DNA of 64,000 nt from Bog-105 sp965277435. GTDB taxonomy: Bacteria; Acidobacteriota; Terriglobia; Bryobacterales; Bryobacteraceae. Location: positions 5,146,001-5,210,000 of the forward strand of contig OZ255821.1 in assembly GCA_965277435.1 (NCBI GenBank). The letters run 5' to 3'. This document shows positions 62,352 through 64,000 of the stretch, piece after piece (the first letter of the stretch is position 1; each line of letters opens with the position of its first letter). Both the position numbers and the translations under genes were made by a program. Under the pieces are notes generated by a model. That model made no database searches and was not told where the DNA came from. It saw only the letters and a list, made by a program, of their open reading frames with translations.

Positions 62352-63959
62352 TTATCGCTGCGATTTAGCGGTCAGATCAGGATGCTCTTTGAGTAATGCT
62401 TCCGGCAGTGCGAAAGCAAACAGCACGCCGTGGGAGGCAATGATGACGTACTGGCGTCCGTCCAATAGATAAGTTATGGGAGGACCTTCGGCCGAACCAC
62501 CACCGTAGGTATGCCACAGAGTGACACCCGTTTCAGCATCGAGGGCGAGCATGTTGCCATGGACGTCTGCCGAGAAAACGAGGCCGCCTGCGGTGCTCAG
62601 CACTCCTGACCAATCCCAACCTGGTCCGAGATCGTGTTTCCAGCGGCTCTGTCCTGTCTGGTAGTCGATGGCGCGCAGATAGCAGTGCGACCAGGCAGTG
62701 AGATCGCGTCCGGCGAAGCCTTCCGGCTTGCCTGTCGAAAAGGCGTAATAGAGGCTGTAGGAATCGTGCGTGTCTACGTAAAGCAGTCCGGTGTCGGGAT
62801 CGAGACTGGGAGACATCCAGTTCGTCGCACCGATCGCGTCGGGCTCAACCAGAGTGCCGGCAGGGCTGGGGTCCTTGTCTTCTTTGCGAATAGGACGGCC
62901 GCGCGCATCGACTCCAGAACTCCAATTGATTTCTTCGAAAGGCGTCGAGAGCAGAGGCTGGCCGCTGATGCGATCGAGAACGAACAGGTAACCGTTGCGG
63001 GAGGCCTGCAGCAGGAGTTTGCGCTGCTGCCCCTGAAATTTACCGTCGAAGACGATAGGCGTTTGCACGGCATCCCAATCGTGCACGTCGTGCGGCGAGG
63101 GTTGGAAATACCAGACCAACTTGCCGGTATCTGGGTTGAGGGCAACGATGGAGCACGTGTAGAGATTGTCGCCGGGGCGTATTGAGCCGTCCAAGACGGG
63201 ATTGGGATTGGCGGTGCCCCAATAGAGAAGGTTCAGCTCCGCATCATAAGTACCCGTCACCCAGGTCATCCCGCCGCCATGGCGAATCGCGTCGCTGTTT
63301 TGCGGCCACGTTTCGGAACCGGGTTCACCGGGCTTGGGCAGAGAGTCCCAGCGCCATTGCAGCTTGCCGGTTTCCGGATCGAACGAATCTATGAAGCCGT
63401 GGAGATCATTGAAATCGCCGGAAACCCCGACCAGGACATGATTGCGGATGATGAGCGGCGCCATGGTGGCCCAATAGCCGAGTTTCACATCGGCGAGTTC
63501 GACGTTCCATTGCACTTCTCCGGTGCGCGCATCGAGACAGAGTAAATGGGCGTCGGGTGTTTCGAAATAGAGACGACCCTGATACATGCCCAGGCCACGC
63601 TGGCCGATATGCAGTCCTTCGTTGTTGTGGTAACGATAGTGCCAGTTCTGGCGTCCTGATCGGGCATCGACCGCCCAGACGTCATCCGGTTCCGTGAAAA
63701 ACAGCGTTCCATTCACGAGCAGTGGTGTCGATTTGAGCCCGGGCCCGGTGTTGACATCAGGTTGAAAAGCCCATGCCATGCTCAACATGCCAACGTTCTC
63801 TTTGTTGATCTGGTGCAACGGACTGAAGCGCTTGCCTGAGTAGTCGCCGTTAAACGTCGGCCAACTCTCGGGTGACGGATGAAGGATGGCCTCCGGCGTG
63901 AGGTTCTGAGCCAGCCCGGCAATCGTCCAACAGAGAAGAGCAAGGAGCGCTTTACTCAT
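62352..63959 (-). CDS. PQQ-dependent alcohol/polyol dehydrogenase-like quinoprotein
   Basis: 535 residues. Signal peptide (1-18, ALLALLCWTIAGLAQ), then the eight-bladed propeller with tryptophan-docking repeats (LDARTGEVQWNVELADVKLG, LDAETGVTLWHTYGGGSAEG). It resembles methanol/ethanol-type quinoproteins but ends without a cytochrome domain, so electrons should go to a separate cytochrome; the end of such a gene lies just upstream. Its ATG overlaps that stop codon (ATGA). The substrate is not evident. It is periplasmic. Confidence 0.88.
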   Translation of the reverse strand: MSKALLALLCWTIAGLAQNLTPEAILHPSPESWPTFNGDYSGKRFSPLHQINKENVGMLSMAWAFQPDVNTGPGLKSTPLLVNGTLFFTEPDDVWAVDARSGRQNWHYRYHNNEGLHIGQRGLGMYQGRLYFETPDAHLLCLDARTGEVQWNVELADVKLGYWATMAPLIIRNHVLVGVSGDFNDLHGFIDSFDPETGKLQWRWDSLPKPGEPGSETWPQNSDAIRHGGGMTWVTGTYDAELNLLYWGTANPNPVLDGSIRPGDNLYTCSIVALNPDTGKLVWYFQPSPHDVHDWDAVQTPIVFDGKFQGQQRKLLLQASRNGYLFVLDRISGQPLLSTPFEEINWSSGVDARGRPIRKEDKDPSPAGTLVEPDAIGATNWMSPSLDPDTGLLYVDTHDSYSLYYAFSTGKPEGFAGRDLTAWSHCYLRAIDYQTGQSRWKHDLGPGWDWSGVLSTAGGLVFSADVHGNMLALDAETGVTLWHTYGGGSAEGPPITYLLDGRQYVIIASHGVLFAFALPEALLKEHPDLTAKSQR

Positions 63960-64000
63960 TTGAGCGTTTCAAGATACGCGAAAAGATCGTGGATATTCCG
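63956..64000 (-). CDS. C-terminal end of a probable cytochrome c, start outside window
   Basis: Only 14 codons are visible, reading RNIHDLFAYLETLK before TGA. This resembles the last helix of small c-type cytochromes (DLFAYLETL). It overlaps the PQQ dehydrogenase start by 4 bases, and an electron-accepting cytochrome is the expected neighbour. Too little sequence for a firm call. Confidence 0.4.
   Translation of the reverse strand, partial: RNIHDLFAYLETLK

Overview
The window is G+C-rich bacterial chromosome that most resembles an Acidobacteriota genome of the Bryobacterales/Solibacter type. The argument is gene content: three acidobacterial orphan permeases (ADOP, MacB-PCD/FtsX) with PadR regulators, an Oar-type TonB receptor with a carboxypeptidase-regulatory-like N-domain, a wHTH-TM-PD40 membrane protein, PQQ dehydrogenases, a PEP-CTERM protein and several beta-lactamase-fold serine hydrolases. 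This is inferred from families read by eye; no search was run. No tRNA, rRNA, CRISPR array or complete insertion sequence was seen.

Region 1 (1-24.7 kb) is an accessory stretch in decay. It has a partial amino-acid permease, an aldo/keto reductase, two broken ADOP permeases, a PadR gene split by a 149-bp CTAG-flanked miniature element, a GMC oxidoreductase with three frameshifts beside its intact small subunit, a GT39 glycosyltransferase, a frameshifted ParD-like antitoxin, an interrupted methyltransferase, a DsbA-like thiol protein, a cytochrome-PQQ aldose dehydrogenase, a LarA-like protein, a MerR/VIT/vWA pseudogene, a DUF4386 pseudogene, a Phd-VapC remnant and an ECF-sigma/membrane-protein fusion. 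Three serine hydrolases are interspersed at 20.5-26 kb.

Region 2 (26-44 kb) is mostly intact. It has a TonB receptor and a TPR lipoprotein-like protein (minus), then a class III aminotransferase, a methyltransferase and YraN (plus). A minus-strand set with 4-base overlaps follows: lipoprotein, geranylgeranyl-reductase-like flavoprotein, HemL and SDR. YhhQ is next, then a minus-strand run of PadR, ADOP, FolD, CoaE and HtrA-type protease. A near-perfect 36-bp palindrome abuts the PadR start codon.

Region 3 (44-64 kb) opens with a divergent pair: the wHTH-PD40 membrane protein and a 1384-residue secreted FG-GAP protein of unknown function. Then come an SDR, a penicillin-binding transpeptidase behind a promoter that overlaps a Fur-box-like sequence, a ureide-permease-like transporter, CysE, a PEP-CTERM protein, an LssY-C protein, a discoidin-like protein, an MDR dehydrogenase, a secreted GH13 enzyme, a ParDE pair and a PQQ dehydrogenase.

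The best candidates for something new are the CTAG-flanked element family (three members; excision of one restores a PadR reading frame exactly), the PadR palindrome with a probable leaderless start, and the secreted giant protein with its divergent membrane partner. The in-frame sigma/anti-sigma-like fusion and the Fur-type site before a cell-wall transpeptidase are also worth following.
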